From Sandaracinobacteroides hominis (GTDB lineage Bacteria; Pseudomonadota; Alphaproteobacteria; Sphingomonadales; Sphingomonadaceae), in assembly GCF_016464365.1 (NCBI RefSeq), contig NZ_JADCUC010000003.1, positions 310,001 to 374,000 of the forward strand: a stretch of 64,000 nt of DNA, read 5' to 3'. Position numbers and translations under genes: made by a program. Of this stretch, positions 10,181-18,936 are shown in pieces. The notes under the pieces were generated by a model. That model made no database searches and had not been told where the DNA came from. It saw only the letters and a list, made by a program, of their open reading frames with translations. Position 1 is the first letter of the stretch, and the number at the start of each line of letters is the position of its first letter.

Positions 10181-12862
10181 TCAGAACTTCGCGGTGATGC
10201 CCAGCGCGAAGGTGGTGCCGATCCGATACTTGTTGTTGTAGACGGTGCTGTCGCCCATCGTCTGGCTTTCGCGGTAGCCGGTGCCGAGGATGTTGCGGAT
10301 TTCCAGCTTCACTTCCAGCGGCGTGCCGCCGATGCCGACTTCCTCGCGGGCGACGAAATCCAGCTGAACGCCGGGGTGTTCGACCAGATCCGGCGTGTCG
10401 GACAGGCCGCGCTGGGTGACGCGGTCTGAGGCATAGGCGAGCAGGAAAGTCTGCTGCGAGAGCTTGCCGTCGTGCTGCAGGCCGAGCTGCAGGTTGGCGA
10501 CATGGTCGGACTGACCGGTCATCGGGGCGCCGTTGCGGAAATAATCCGTGGCCGGCGCGGTGCCGCCGCCCTGTCCCGGCGGGCGAGTGGTGTCGCCTTC
10601 GGAGACCTTCAGCTTGGAATTGGTGAAGGTATAGTTCGCCGATACCATTACCCGGCGTTCGCCGAAGAAGCCGCTGTCGCCGATGGAGAAGAACTTCTGC
10701 ACTTCGGCTTCCGCGCCATAGAGCTCGGCCTTCGGCGCGTTGGCGAAGGTGGTGGTGAGCGAGCCGGCATTATTGAACGAGATGGTCTCGATCGGGTTGT
10801 CGATCTGCTTCCAGAAGGCGCCTGCGGTGAAGCGCTCGTCCTGGCCGATGTACCACTCGTAGCGGCCCTCGACGTTGATCAGCTGCGAATCGATCAGATA
10901 GGGGTTGCCGAAGCTGACGCGATCATTGTCGGTGTCGGTGTAGGACTGCGCCGCCAGTTCGCGGAACTGCGGACGGGCGATGGTCTTGGAGGCTGCGAAC
11001 CGCAGCTGCATGTCCTCGGCAAAGTTCCAGGTGATGGTGCCGGCGGGCAGCCAGTAATCATTGTTCAGGCGGGTGTTTTCGCCGGTGGCGCCGCCGGTGC
11101 CGAACAGGTCGATGGCGTTGACGAACTGCTTTGCCGTTTCATAGCGCACACCCGCGGTGAGGCGGAAGCCGTCGAACAGCTCGGCTTCGACCTGGCCATA
11201 ACCGGCGTGGATGGTAAGGCCGGCGTCATAGCTGGCGACGCCTGCCGCTGCGCTGACTTCCGTCAGGTAGATGTCGAACATCTGGATGTTGAAGGGCGAA
11301 AGCAGGTAGTCGGGCCGCTGCTGGCTGACGCCGGCGGGCAGGCTGTTCGCCACCTGGTAGCGGAAGTCGCGGCGGGTCGAGTTGCGGCTGTTGTCGGAAT
11401 AGGCGTAACCGGCCGAGAAGGTGACGGGGCGTTCGGTGTTAAGCGCATAGCCGAGATCGAGCGCGCCGGCCCAGATTTCGTCCTTCAGGTTGGAGAAGGC
11501 GATGGTGGAGCCGGTGCCGCCGGTGCGCAGATCGTTGAAATAGCTGTCGATCTGCGGATCGTAGCGATAGCTGTTCACGCGTTCATACGGGGAATCCCGG
11601 CGCGACTGGGCATAGGTGCCGCGGGCGTTGACGCTGAGCTCGTTGAATTTGAACTCCCCGACGAGCGAGGTGGAGAAGAGCTGGCGCTGGAACCAGCTGG
11701 TGTAGTTGCGGTTCACCGGCTCGTCGCCGACGTTCACATCCTGGCCGGAAACGATACGGGCCTGCTTCAACACATCGCGGATATAGACGTTGGTGAAGCG
11801 GATCTTGTGCTCGCCGAATTCGAAGCCGAGGCCGAGCATGCCGTTCAGCAGGATGCGGTTGTCGGTGGAGAGGAAGCGGTAGTCCTGGTCGGGATTGATG
11901 ACCTGGTTGCCATCCGCGTCGACCGAAATGCCGAAGGTGGTCTGCTGAATGCCGCCCTTGGTCTGCCAGCTGTTGGACCAGTTGCCGGCGAAGATGACGC
12001 CCATACGGTTGTCGCCCACGTCCCAGGCGGTGCCGCCGGTGAAGCCGACCGACATGTTGGCGGGGATGGTGTCGTTGCGCTGGATGAGGTTGGTTTCGGC
12101 GTTATTGAGGCTCATCGTCGCCGTCTTCAGCTCGGCGAGCGAGAAGTTGGACAGGCTGAGGGCCTTGCCGGAATTGACGAGTGCGCGGAATTCGGCCGGC
12201 TGGCTGCGGGTGCCGCCGTCGAAGCTGGTCCAGTCGGAGCGGGAGCCGCGATAGGTATAGCCGAGCTGGCCGGTGGTGATGGTGTCGCCAGAGACAGATC
12301 CGGAGACGTTGAAGAAGGATTCCTCGGGGATGGCCTTGGTGGTGAGATTGATGACGCCACCGCCGAATTCGCCGGGATAGTTCGCCGAATAGCTTTTCTG
12401 CACGAGCGTGGAGGCGAGCAGGTCGGTCGGGAAGATGTCGAGCGGAACGACGCGCTTCAGCGGTTCCGGCGACGGGATCGGCAGGCCGTTCAGCAGCGCC
12501 AGCGAGTAGCGCTCGCCGAGGCCGCGGACATAGACATATTTGCCGCCGACGACCGACAGGCCGGTGACGCGGGCCAGCGCGCCGGCGATGTCGCCTTCAC
12601 CGGTGCGGGCCATGTCGGTGGCGGAAAGAACCGAGACCACCGAGGGGGTGGCGCGGATGACGTTAGGGATGTTGCGGCCGATGACGACGATGTCCTCGCC
12701 GTCGAGGCCGCCGGCGCCGGGGGCGGAGACGTCGACGTCTTGATCGGCCGTATCGGTGACTGGCGGTTCGGCGGGCGCCGTCTGGGCTGAGAGCGGAGCA
12801 GCGAACGCGCAGCCCAGCGCCGTGGAAGCGAGAAGCAGGCGGGCGAGGGCAGAGGTCGTCAT
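10181..12862 (-). CDS. TonB-dependent outer membrane receptor
   Basis: The 893-residue protein has a signal peptide (ending about PLSAQ), a short TonB-box-like region (DIVVIG) and a plug domain. The plug carries V-Y-V-R-G-L-G-E-R-Y and the PGEFGGGVINL segment (about residues 55-180). A roughly 650-residue beta-barrel follows, rich in R-x-S-R, Y-x-W and aromatic-ended strands, and the protein ends in a terminal Phe (ALGITAKF) as outer-membrane barrels do. It imports a bulky substrate using energy from TonB-ExbB-ExbD, which is not in the window. It lies 58 bp downstream of the PT-repeat lipoprotein on the same strand, probably in one operon, so the two may act together in capture and uptake. 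A GGGGGA ribosome site precedes the ATG. The substrate is unknown. Confidence 0.93.
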   Translation of the reverse strand: MTTSALARLLLASTALGCAFAAPLSAQTAPAEPPVTDTADQDVDVSAPGAGGLDGEDIVVIGRNIPNVIRATPSVVSVLSATDMARTGEGDIAGALARVTGLSVVGGKYVYVRGLGERYSLALLNGLPIPSPEPLKRVVPLDIFPTDLLASTLVQKSYSANYPGEFGGGVINLTTKAIPEESFFNVSGSVSGDTITTGQLGYTYRGSRSDWTSFDGGTRSQPAEFRALVNSGKALSLSNFSLAELKTATMSLNNAETNLIQRNDTIPANMSVGFTGGTAWDVGDNRMGVIFAGNWSNSWQTKGGIQQTTFGISVDADGNQVINPDQDYRFLSTDNRILLNGMLGLGFEFGEHKIRFTNVYIRDVLKQARIVSGQDVNVGDEPVNRNYTSWFQRQLFSTSLVGEFKFNELSVNARGTYAQSRRDSPYERVNSYRYDPQIDSYFNDLRTGGTGSTIAFSNLKDEIWAGALDLGYALNTERPVTFSAGYAYSDNSRNSTRRDFRYQVANSLPAGVSQQRPDYLLSPFNIQMFDIYLTEVSAAAGVASYDAGLTIHAGYGQVEAELFDGFRLTAGVRYETAKQFVNAIDLFGTGGATGENTRLNNDYWLPAGTITWNFAEDMQLRFAASKTIARPQFRELAAQSYTDTDNDRVSFGNPYLIDSQLINVEGRYEWYIGQDERFTAGAFWKQIDNPIETISFNNAGSLTTTFANAPKAELYGAEAEVQKFFSIGDSGFFGERRVMVSANYTFTNSKLKVSEGDTTRPPGQGGGTAPATDYFRNGAPMTGQSDHVANLQLGLQHDGKLSQQTFLLAYASDRVTQRGLSDTPDLVEHPGVQLDFVAREEVGIGGTPLEVKLEIRNILGTGYRESQTMGDSTVYNNKYRIGTTFALGITAKF

Positions 12863-12882
12863 TGGAAATCCCCCGGATTGAA

Positions 12883-12907
12883 GCCGGGCCAGCTAAGCCG
12901 GCCCGGC
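12883..12907 (-). terminator. Strong hairpin between lipoprotein and TonB receptor genes
   Basis: An 8-bp perfect stem (GCCGGGCC/GGCCCGGC) with a nine-base loop fills the 58-bp gap between the lipoprotein stop and the receptor start. No T-run follows on the minus strand. It may act as a processing or stability element that sets different expression levels for the two genes, or as a partial terminator. Confidence 0.45.
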
Positions 12908-12920
12908 CTTCCGTTTCTGG

Positions 12921-14453
12921 TTACTGGACAGGTTGCGGGGCGACGGTGCAGGCCGGCGTCGAGCCGCCGAGGCCGCAGGTCCAGCCGTTGTACCAGGTGT
13001 CGGTTGGGCCGCTGAAGGCGCCGACATAGGTGGTGGCAGTGAAGAAGCTGTTCTGCGCTGTGGCGTTATAGACCGGAGTCGCCAGCTCGTTGGCGCCGGG
13101 GAACCAGAGGTTGGTGAGCGAGCTGGTTCCGTTCAGGACATTGTTTCGGCCGGTTTCGTTCAGGATGTCCGTCACCTGCTGCGTGGTGACGCCGCCCGAA
13201 CCATTGGCCGCGCCACCCGCACAGGACATGAACACCGAGCGGAAGTTCGGCGGACCGGCCTTGTCGTTGGCGGAGTCGGTGGTGATGGTGAAGGCGTCGG
13301 CAAACTGCACGCAGGCGTTGGCGTCCTTCTGGATCACCGAGTTCCAGACGTTGAAGTCGGTGCCGCCACGGAACAGCAGGCCGTTGGCGGCGCGCCGGCC
13401 GATGAAGGTGATGTTGGAGAAGCTTGGCCGCGAGCGGGGCGAGCGCAGGTCGAAACCGGTGGTTTCCGCCTCGATCATGCGGTCGCCGCCAGTCGAGCGC
13501 TGGTAGACGAGGCCGAACTGCAGGTTGCCGCGCCAGCCGAAGTCAGTGTCGAGGCTGTCGTCGTCGGCGCCGGTGATGACCATATATTTGTGGTTCACGC
13601 GGCCACCGAACCACTCGATGCCGTCGTCGGAGCTGTTGTGGACCTGGATGTTCTGGGCGAAGGTGCCGGAGCCGACACCGGCGAAGGTGATGCCGTTCAG
13701 CTCGTTGCCGTCGGTCACCATGAAGCCCGGATAGCGGATCTGCAGGTAGCGCAGGCGGCCCGAATTGTCGTTGGCGGTGGCGCCGCCATAGAAGCCTTCG
13801 GTGCCTTCGACGCGGTTTTCGCAGCCGACGGTGCCACCGACGACACCCGCGCCAAGGCAGGTGTGGATCGGGCCGCGGCCGAGGATGACAAGACCACCCC
13901 AGTCACCGATGCTGTTGTCGTTGGAGCGACCTTCCATGTTGACGCGGCTGGTCATGACGATGGGGCGTGTGGCGGTGCCTTCTGCGAAGATCTGCGAACC
14001 GCGCTCGATCAGCAGGAAGTCGGCGCCCGAGGAGCCGAAGAGCACAACGCCCGGCTCGATGGTGAGGACGGCTGCGTCTCCGCCGGCCTTGTTGCCGTCA
14101 CCGCCGACATCCCGGCCGATGCGGACGCCGCCCGACAGCGAGTAGACGAGGTTCTGCACGAAGGGCAGCGTCACATTGTCGGTGTAGACGCCCGAAAGCT
14201 GGCAGACGCGCATGTCGGTGCCGCCGACCGACAGGGTGCCGACATTCGTGGTTCCGGTGACGCAGGCCGTCGCCGGGGGTGTCGGGGTTGGTGTCGGGGT
14301 CGGGGTGGGCGTCGGGGTCGGCGTCGGGGTGGGGGTTGGCGTCGGCGGAACGACGATCACGCCATCGCCCGGCGATGCGACGTCCGTCGCACCGGTGCAG
14401 GCAGTGAGCGCCACGGCCGACCCGAGCAGGAGCAGCGCGCGAAAGTGTGACAT
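12921..14453 (-). CDS. Surface lipoprotein with PT repeat and beta-helix-like domain
   Basis: The 510-residue protein has a lipoprotein signal with lipobox L-T-A-C (Cys19), then a run of about twelve Pro-Thr dipeptides (residues 37-59) forming an extended spacer. About 430 residues follow, with recurring G-x-I-x-x-N and D-W-G-G-L-V-I-L-G-R-G-P-I type turns like a right-handed beta-helix. Paired cysteines are scattered through it. The PT spacer suggests a domain held away from the membrane or displayed outside the cell. A comparable PT-linker lipoprotein next to a TonB receptor is seen in Caulobacter and sphingomonads (some are phosphate-starvation exported lipoproteins), but I could not check the relation. 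Function is unknown; co-transcription with the receptor suggests substrate binding. Confidence 0.85.
   Translation of the reverse strand: MSHFRALLLLGSAVALTACTGATDVASPGDGVIVVPPTPTPTPTPTPTPTPTPTPTPTPPATACVTGTTNVGTLSVGGTDMRVCQLSGVYTDNVTLPFVQNLVYSLSGGVRIGRDVGGDGNKAGGDAAVLTIEPGVVLFGSSGADFLLIERGSQIFAEGTATRPIVMTSRVNMEGRSNDNSIGDWGGLVILGRGPIHTCLGAGVVGGTVGCENRVEGTEGFYGGATANDNSGRLRYLQIRYPGFMVTDGNELNGITFAGVGSGTFAQNIQVHNSSDDGIEWFGGRVNHKYMVITGADDDSLDTDFGWRGNLQFGLVYQRSTGGDRMIEAETTGFDLRSPRSRPSFSNITFIGRRAANGLLFRGGTDFNVWNSVIQKDANACVQFADAFTITTDSANDKAGPPNFRSVFMSCAGGAANGSGGVTTQQVTDILNETGRNNVLNGTSSLTNLWFPGANELATPVYNATAQNSFFTATTYVGAFSGPTDTWYNGWTCGLGGSTPACTVAPQPVQ
14274..14348. repeat. Hexanucleotide-like low-complexity tract encoding Pro-Thr repeat, G4-prone
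   Basis: The plus strand repeats GGGGTC/GGTGTC/GGCGTC-type units with at least seven runs of three to five G, and the minus strand encodes the PT spacer of the lipoprotein. Units are 6 bp and imperfect. The tract may vary in length by slippage in whole codon pairs, which would keep frame. The G-rich strand is the template strand of the lipoprotein gene. Confidence 0.85.
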
Positions 14454-14598
14454 GATTTCCCCTTTTCGGAAGGTAGGTGCGAATCCGGGCCGCGCACCGC
14501 TTGCTGCAGTGCGTCGGCGGCGCCTCCCTAGACCGGGGGGATGTCATTCCGATTGCGATGGTGTTGCGTCTGGATTGCCGATTTGTTGCAAGGACGTG

Positions 14599-16980
14599 TC
14601 AAAGAGCGGGGAAAGCCTCCAGCAATTCCGAAAGCAGCTGCTCTTCCGCCTGTCCATTGACGCCCTCCCTGCCAATTTCGAGAAGAACGGGAATGGCAAG
14701 CGGACTGGCCTGCTCCAGATGCCGCACCAGCAGCTCCGATTCGGCGCGGGCGAGCAGCGCCTTCAGCCGCTCCATGTCGGTCAGTTTCGAGGATGCTTCG
14801 GCCCATGCCGCCTGCAGCAGCAGATGGCCGGGTTCGTGGCGAGACAGCACGTCGTAGATGAGATCGGTGGAGACGGCCAACGCCCGGCCGCTCTTCTTGC
14901 GACCGGGCTGCTGGCGCTCGACGAGGCCGGAGACGATGGCGACATCGCGGAAGGCGCGGCGAAGGAAGGGCGTGGCGCGGATCCATTCTTCCAGTTCCTC
15001 GGCGACGATGTCGCCGCTGAGAAGGTCGGCGGGATCGGTGATGGGATTAAGGCCCCAGACGCCGAGCACATAGTCGGTCGCGACGAAGCCCAACGGATTC
15101 ATACCACGCCGCTCCATGCGCTGGGTGAGCAGCATGCCGAGCGACTGGTGGGCGTTGCGGCCTTCGAAGCCGTAGAGGACCAGGTGGTGGCGGCCGTCGC
15201 GCTCGAAGGTTTCGGCGAGCAGGCGATCGGGTGGGGGGAGGATGCTGTAGCGCTGCTGCAGCGCCAGCCATTCGCGGACGTCGGCGGGCATGCGCTCCCA
15301 TTGGGCGGGGTCGGCGATCATGTGGCGGATGCGGCCGGCGAGATTTGTCGAGAGCGGCATGCGGCCGCCGACATAGGAGGGGACGGAAGGGTCGCCACGG
15401 GCGAGGCGGGTGTAGAGGTCGCCTTCCGAGGTGCCGATCAGCTCCAGCGTCTGGCCGGCGAACATGAAGCGGTCGCCGATGCGGAGCTGGCTGCCGAACC
15501 ATTCCTCGATCTGGCCGAGCGCCCTGCCCCGCCCCAGCCGGACGACCAGCGTCGGCGCTTCGACGATGACGCCGGCGTTGAGGCGGTGCTGGAGCGCCAG
15601 TTTCGGGTGGCGCAGCCGCCAGTGGCCGGGGCTGTCCTCGACCAGGCGGGCGTAGCGATCGTAGACCTTCAGCGCATAGCCGCCGGTGGCGATGAACTGC
15701 AGCGTGCGCTGGAAATCTTCGCGGCTGAGGCTTTCATAGGGGGCGGCAGTGCGGACTTCTTCATAAAGGGCGTCCGCCTCGAACGGGCCTGCTACGGCTA
15801 TGCCCATGATGTGCTGGGCGAGGACGTCGATGCCGCCGGGGCGGTGCGGTTCCTGATCGAGTTCGTTGGCGTGGACAGCGTCGAGGCAGGCAAGCGCCTC
15901 CAGATACTCGAAGCGGTTCCCGGGCACTATGACGGCGCGGCTCGCCTCGTCCATGCGGTGGTTGGCGCGGCCTACGCGCTGCAGCAGGCGGGCGGCACCC
16001 TTGGGGGCTCCGATCTGCACGACAAGGTCGACGTCGCCCCAGTCGATGCCGAGATCGAGGCTGGAGGTGGCGACGACCGCGCGCAGGCGGCCGGAGGCGA
16101 GGGCTGCCTCGGCCTTTTGCCGGGCCTCTATCGCCAGCGAGCCGTGGTGGATACCGATGGGCAGGGTCTGGTCGTTTTCCGCCCAGAGGTCGCGGAAGGC
16201 GAGTTCGGCGAAGGCGCGGGTGTTGACGAAGACGATGGATTGGCGGGCGGTTTCCAGGAGCCGCATCACCTGCCGGGCGGCGTAGCGGCCGTTATGGCCG
16301 CTCCAGGGGATGCGACCTTCGGGAACTAGGATGGAGATGTCGGGCGGGACGGCTTTTTCGCCCTGCACGATCTCGACATCGGCGCCGGGAGCGAGCCAGT
16401 GCGCCATCGCCTGCGGATCGGCGATGGTGGCGGAAAGGCCGACCATGCGCAGGCGTGGGTTCAGGCGGCGGATGCGCGCGGCGGCGAGCGCCAGCAGATC
16501 GCCGCGCTTGGTGGTGGCAAAGGCGTGGATTTCATCGACGATCAGGGTTTCGACCGTTTCCAGCAGTGCTTCGGAGCCGGGCCAGGTGAGAAGGAGGCTG
16601 AGGCTTTCGGGTGTGGTGAGGAGGATGTCGGGCGGGTTTTCGCGCTGGCGGCGCTTGGCGTCGGAGCTTGTGTCGCCGGTGCGGGTTTCGACGGTGAGGG
16701 GGAGGTTCGCCTCGCGGATGGGGAGGAGCAGGTTGCGCTCGACATCGGCGGCGAGCGCCTTCAGCGGCGAAACGTAGATCGCCTTGAGGCCGGGCGAGGC
16801 GGTTTCGCGGGTGAGGACAGGAAGAAAGCCGGCGAGCGTTTTCCCGGCGCCGGTTGCCGCCACCAGCAGAGCGTGGCGCCCGGCGCGGGCGGCACGCAGC
16901 ATCTGCAGCTGGTGCGCGCGGGGTTGCCAGCCGCGCCCCCTGAACCAGTTCGCCAGCGGGGCGGAAAGCTGCTGGGTCAA
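14599..16980 (-). CDS. Ligase-associated DEXH-box helicase (Lhr-core type)
   Basis: The 793-residue protein carries Walker A AATGAGKT (about residues 41-48), a D-E-I-H box and the motif III GLSATI. Motif VI-like VGRANH lies in the second RecA domain, with the long winged-helix/Lhr C-terminal region after it. The family travels with an ATP-dependent DNA ligase, an exonuclease and the PdeM phosphoesterase in bacterial DNA-damage modules; none of these partners is in the window. The start is inferred as TTG at 16980 because its codon overlaps the upstream TGA (TTGA). The frame stays open upstream only as an antisense-like Arg/His-rich extension. The next internal ATG would fall just before Walker A. 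Confidence 0.9.
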   Translation of the reverse strand: MTQQLSAPLANWFRGRGWQPRAHQLQMLRAARAGRHALLVAATGAGKTLAGFLPVLTRETASPGLKAIYVSPLKALAADVERNLLLPIREANLPLTVETRTGDTSSDAKRRQRENPPDILLTTPESLSLLLTWPGSEALLETVETLIVDEIHAFATTKRGDLLALAAARIRRLNPRLRMVGLSATIADPQAMAHWLAPGADVEIVQGEKAVPPDISILVPEGRIPWSGHNGRYAARQVMRLLETARQSIVFVNTRAFAELAFRDLWAENDQTLPIGIHHGSLAIEARQKAEAALASGRLRAVVATSSLDLGIDWGDVDLVVQIGAPKGAARLLQRVGRANHRMDEASRAVIVPGNRFEYLEALACLDAVHANELDQEPHRPGGIDVLAQHIMGIAVAGPFEADALYEEVRTAAPYESLSREDFQRTLQFIATGGYALKVYDRYARLVEDSPGHWRLRHPKLALQHRLNAGVIVEAPTLVVRLGRGRALGQIEEWFGSQLRIGDRFMFAGQTLELIGTSEGDLYTRLARGDPSVPSYVGGRMPLSTNLAGRIRHMIADPAQWERMPADVREWLALQQRYSILPPPDRLLAETFERDGRHHLVLYGFEGRNAHQSLGMLLTQRMERRGMNPLGFVATDYVLGVWGLNPITDPADLLSGDIVAEELEEWIRATPFLRRAFRDVAIVSGLVERQQPGRKKSGRALAVSTDLIYDVLSRHEPGHLLLQAAWAEASSKLTDMERLKALLARAESELLVRHLEQASPLAIPVLLEIGREGVNGQAEEQLLSELLEAFPAL

Positions 16981-17627
16981 TCCCGGACCCGTTTGAAGCC
17001 TTCGCCGCGCGAGCCCTCGGGCAGCAGCATTTCGCCCTGCACGTCCAGCGGCCAGTCGTTGAAATCGCGCACCCCGAGATCCTGCGGATCGAGCACGACG
17101 CGGAACCGGCGCGCGCGTTTCACGTCGATGCGGATCGGATCTGAGTGGAAATCGAACACCGGGATGCGGAACTGCATCGAGACCGGGATGTGGTCGGCAT
17201 CGATATCCGCCTCCATCCAATTGTCGTTTTCCGGGTCCATGCGGGTGTAGGCAGTGTCGATCTGGCCGTTGGCGAAGGTGACGAGCACGGCGATGTTGGG
17301 TATCGGCTGGCCCTTGGGATTGTCTAGGCGGAGCTGGAAGACGCCGGGCTTGCCGGGGGAGGATTCGGCGACGGTGAAACTGGGCGGCTTCGGCTTTGGA
17401 TCCGTGGTGAGAAGCACTTTGTTGCCGTCCAGCCGCCACCTCCCTTCGGCGGTCTCATCGAGCGCGCCATAGGCGAGGGCATAGCGGAAGCGGCCGTCCG
17501 GGCTGAGCTCTATGGCGCCGGCGGCCTCCATCACGCCTGTCAGCCGATATTCGCCGGCGGGGTTTGCGGGGGCTGCCGCGACCGTCAACAGGAACAGCAG
17601 GGGTAGGAGGCGCTTCATGGACGGCAT
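16977..17627 (-). CDS. Secreted hypothetical protein preceding the helicase
   Basis: The product is about 216 residues from ATG 17627 (ATG 17618 is an equal alternative, MKRLLPLLFLL). It has a signal peptide ending near AAAPANPAG. The mature part has beta-rich segments: an ELSPDGRFRYAL.YGALDE..EGRW motif, as in lipocalin-like or bacterial 'stress' barrel folds, and later a V-F-D-F-H-S-D-P region. No known domain was recognised. Its TGA overlaps the helicase TTG start, so the two are translationally coupled although one is exported and the other cytoplasmic. No clear ribosome site was seen. Confidence 0.7.
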   Translation of the reverse strand: MPSMKRLLPLLFLLTVAAAPANPAGEYRLTGVMEAAGAIELSPDGRFRYALAYGALDETAEGRWRLDGNKVLLTTDPKPKPPSFTVAESSPGKPGVFQLRLDNPKGQPIPNIAVLVTFANGQIDTAYTRMDPENDNWMEADIDADHIPVSMQFRIPVFDFHSDPIRIDVKRARRFRVVLDPQDLGVRDFNDWPLDVQGEMLLPEGSRGEGFKRVRD

Positions 17628-17683
17628 GCTGCCACATCGGGCGGCCACGAGGCTCTGTCCCATCAGCTCGGCATCCGTGGTCG

Positions 17684-18247
17684 TCATCCTTGCTCGGGCC
17701 TCAGTTCCGGTTCGATGCGGCGCCAATCGGCGTCGGTGATTGCGAACACATGGGTGTCGCGGATGTGGCCGGTGTGGGTGATCTTGTGGTGGCGCAGGAT
17801 GCCGTCGCGGGTGGCGCCGAGTTTCAGGACGGCGGCCTGGCTGCGCAGGTTGCGGGCATCGACCCGGAACTCCACACGGTGGAAGCCGCCCCTGAAGACA
17901 TGGGACAGCACCAGCCATTTGACCATGCGGTTGAGCCGGGTGCCGCGGACGCCGGGGACGATATAGGTTGCGCCGATCTCCACCACGCCGGGGGTGCGAT
18001 CCTCGGGGAAGATGCCTGTCATCCCGACGAGGCGGTCGTCGACGAGGATCGCCCACATCAGCCGTTCGGAACCGGCGGCCGAACCCGCCTCCCACCAGCG
18101 GTCAAAGGCTTCGCCCAGCATCGAGAAGCTGTAGATCTCCCAGATGGCGGGGTCTTCGGCGCAGGCTTCGCGCAGGGCCTCGCGGTGCGATTCCGCCAGC
18201 GGCTCCAGACGGATATTTCCGAATTGGAGGAGGGGGAGCCGGGCCAT
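17684..18247 (-). CDS. GNAT-family N-acetyltransferase (RimJ/RimL-like)
   Basis: The 187-residue protein has the RimJ/RimL pattern: LEPLAESHREAL near the N-terminus, a central VGMTG strand, and GVVEIGATYIVPGVRGTRLNR as the acetyl-CoA binding motif A. It then reads HRVEFRVDARNLRSQAAVLKLGATRDGILR. It transfers acetyl from acetyl-CoA to an amine, perhaps a protein N-terminus or a small molecule; the substrate is not predictable. It lies upstream of the secreted hypothetical on the same strand with a gap of about 55 bp, and 17 bp downstream of the epoxide-hydrolase-like gene, so the minus-strand genes may form a loose run. Confidence 0.88.
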   Translation of the reverse strand: MARLPLLQFGNIRLEPLAESHREALREACAEDPAIWEIYSFSMLGEAFDRWWEAGSAAGSERLMWAILVDDRLVGMTGIFPEDRTPGVVEIGATYIVPGVRGTRLNRMVKWLVLSHVFRGGFHRVEFRVDARNLRSQAAVLKLGATRDGILRHHKITHTGHIRDTHVFAITDADWRRIEPELRPEQG

Positions 18248-18264
18248 GGGCTCCGTTTAGGCGT

Positions 18265-18648
18265 TCAGTGCAGCAGTTCGCCAGCGGAAAGCTGCTCGGC
18301 CCAGCCGCCGGACTGGAAATAGTCGCGCCAGGCGGTGATCTTGCCGTCGATCACTTCGAAGCTGCCCATCACCCGGGCCTCTACCCACTGGCCGCCGGGG
18401 AGGCGGAAGCGGTCGGTGCGCTCGTTCAGGACCTGGCCGTCGGATTCGGCGCTGGCGTGGATGTAGAGGTCCAGCGCGTCGAAGGGGACGCGATCGAACA
18501 GCGACTTCAGCGCGGCGTGGCCGACAACCGGCGTGGCGGCGACATTGTGATAGACGACATCCTCGGCCAGCAGATCGAAGGCGCGATCGAGCTGCATCCG
18601 GTTGAGGTGGTCGATGAAGGCACAGATGGTTTCGGTTGCGCTGTTCAT
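18265..18648 (-). CDS. Limonene-1,2-epoxide hydrolase-like protein
   Basis: The 127-residue protein starts at ATG 18648 and matches the small cone-shaped LEH fold. The catalytic residues known for Rhodococcus LEH are all recognisable in order: the Y/N pair in DVVYHNV, Arg and Asp in NERTDRF, and Trp/Asp in TAWRDYF. LEH-type enzymes open epoxides by direct water attack using an Asp-Arg-Asp triad. The native substrate here could be a terpene epoxide or another small epoxide. The gene is divergent from a solo luxR gene, and the 288-bp gap between them has three palindromes. Confidence 0.85.
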   Translation of the reverse strand: MNSATETICAFIDHLNRMQLDRAFDLLAEDVVYHNVAATPVVGHAALKSLFDRVPFDALDLYIHASAESDGQVLNERTDRFRLPGGQWVEARVMGSFEVIDGKITAWRDYFQSGGWAEQLSAGELLH

Positions 18649-18670
18649 GGTTTCCGTATGTTTGCCTCTT

Positions 18671-18720
18671 ACGTTAACGTCAATCAGTTGGCCAACAGCT
18701 TGTCGATGCGGATTCGCATC
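18671..18720. promoter_or_regulatory. Three palindromes between LEH-like gene and luxR
   Basis: Two perfect 10-bp palindromes, ACGTTAACGT (18671-18680) and GTTGGCCAAC (18687-18696), are followed by a 6-4-6 inverted repeat GATGCG/CGCATC (18705-18720). All lie within 75 bases upstream of the LEH-like start codon, in the gap between divergent genes. None is a full canonical lux box. They are candidate operators for the adjacent LuxR-type regulator or another factor. The rest of 18649-18936 shows no gene. Confidence 0.45.
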
Positions 18721-18936
18721 CTGTCGCGCGGGCGTGCGCCAGCGAGTCGGCCGACTGAGGGTGGAGGGCAAAACTAGCAGCGGAGCTGTTAACCTGTCAT
18801 TACTGAGGGTGCCGGGTCGGCCCCTTGCAATATCGGCGATGGGGCGTAAGTCAGGCGGCGTAAATCCTGGCCGAAGGACACAAGGGTTCGTGCAAGAAGC
18901 CCTGCCTGCTGACCGGGACTCCGGCGGGAGAGATTG

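Noticed and set aside
10472-12790. 772-codon plus-strand open frame opposite the TonB receptor
   Set aside because: It is a high-GC shadow; the minus-strand frame has a signal peptide, plug, barrel and terminal Phe.
14274-14348. CRISPR array or tandem repeat locus
   Set aside because: Units are 6 bp with no spacers and encode an in-frame PT stalk.
12933-16329. Long plus-strand open frames opposite the lipoprotein and the helicase
   Set aside because: They are antisense to genes with clear motifs; the translations are repetitive Gly/Ala/Asp-rich with no homology pattern.
16981-17439. Upstream extension of the helicase to 17439
   Set aside because: The translation is Arg/His-rich and antisense-like, lying across a gene with a signal peptide; TTG 16980 fits the overlap and the family start.
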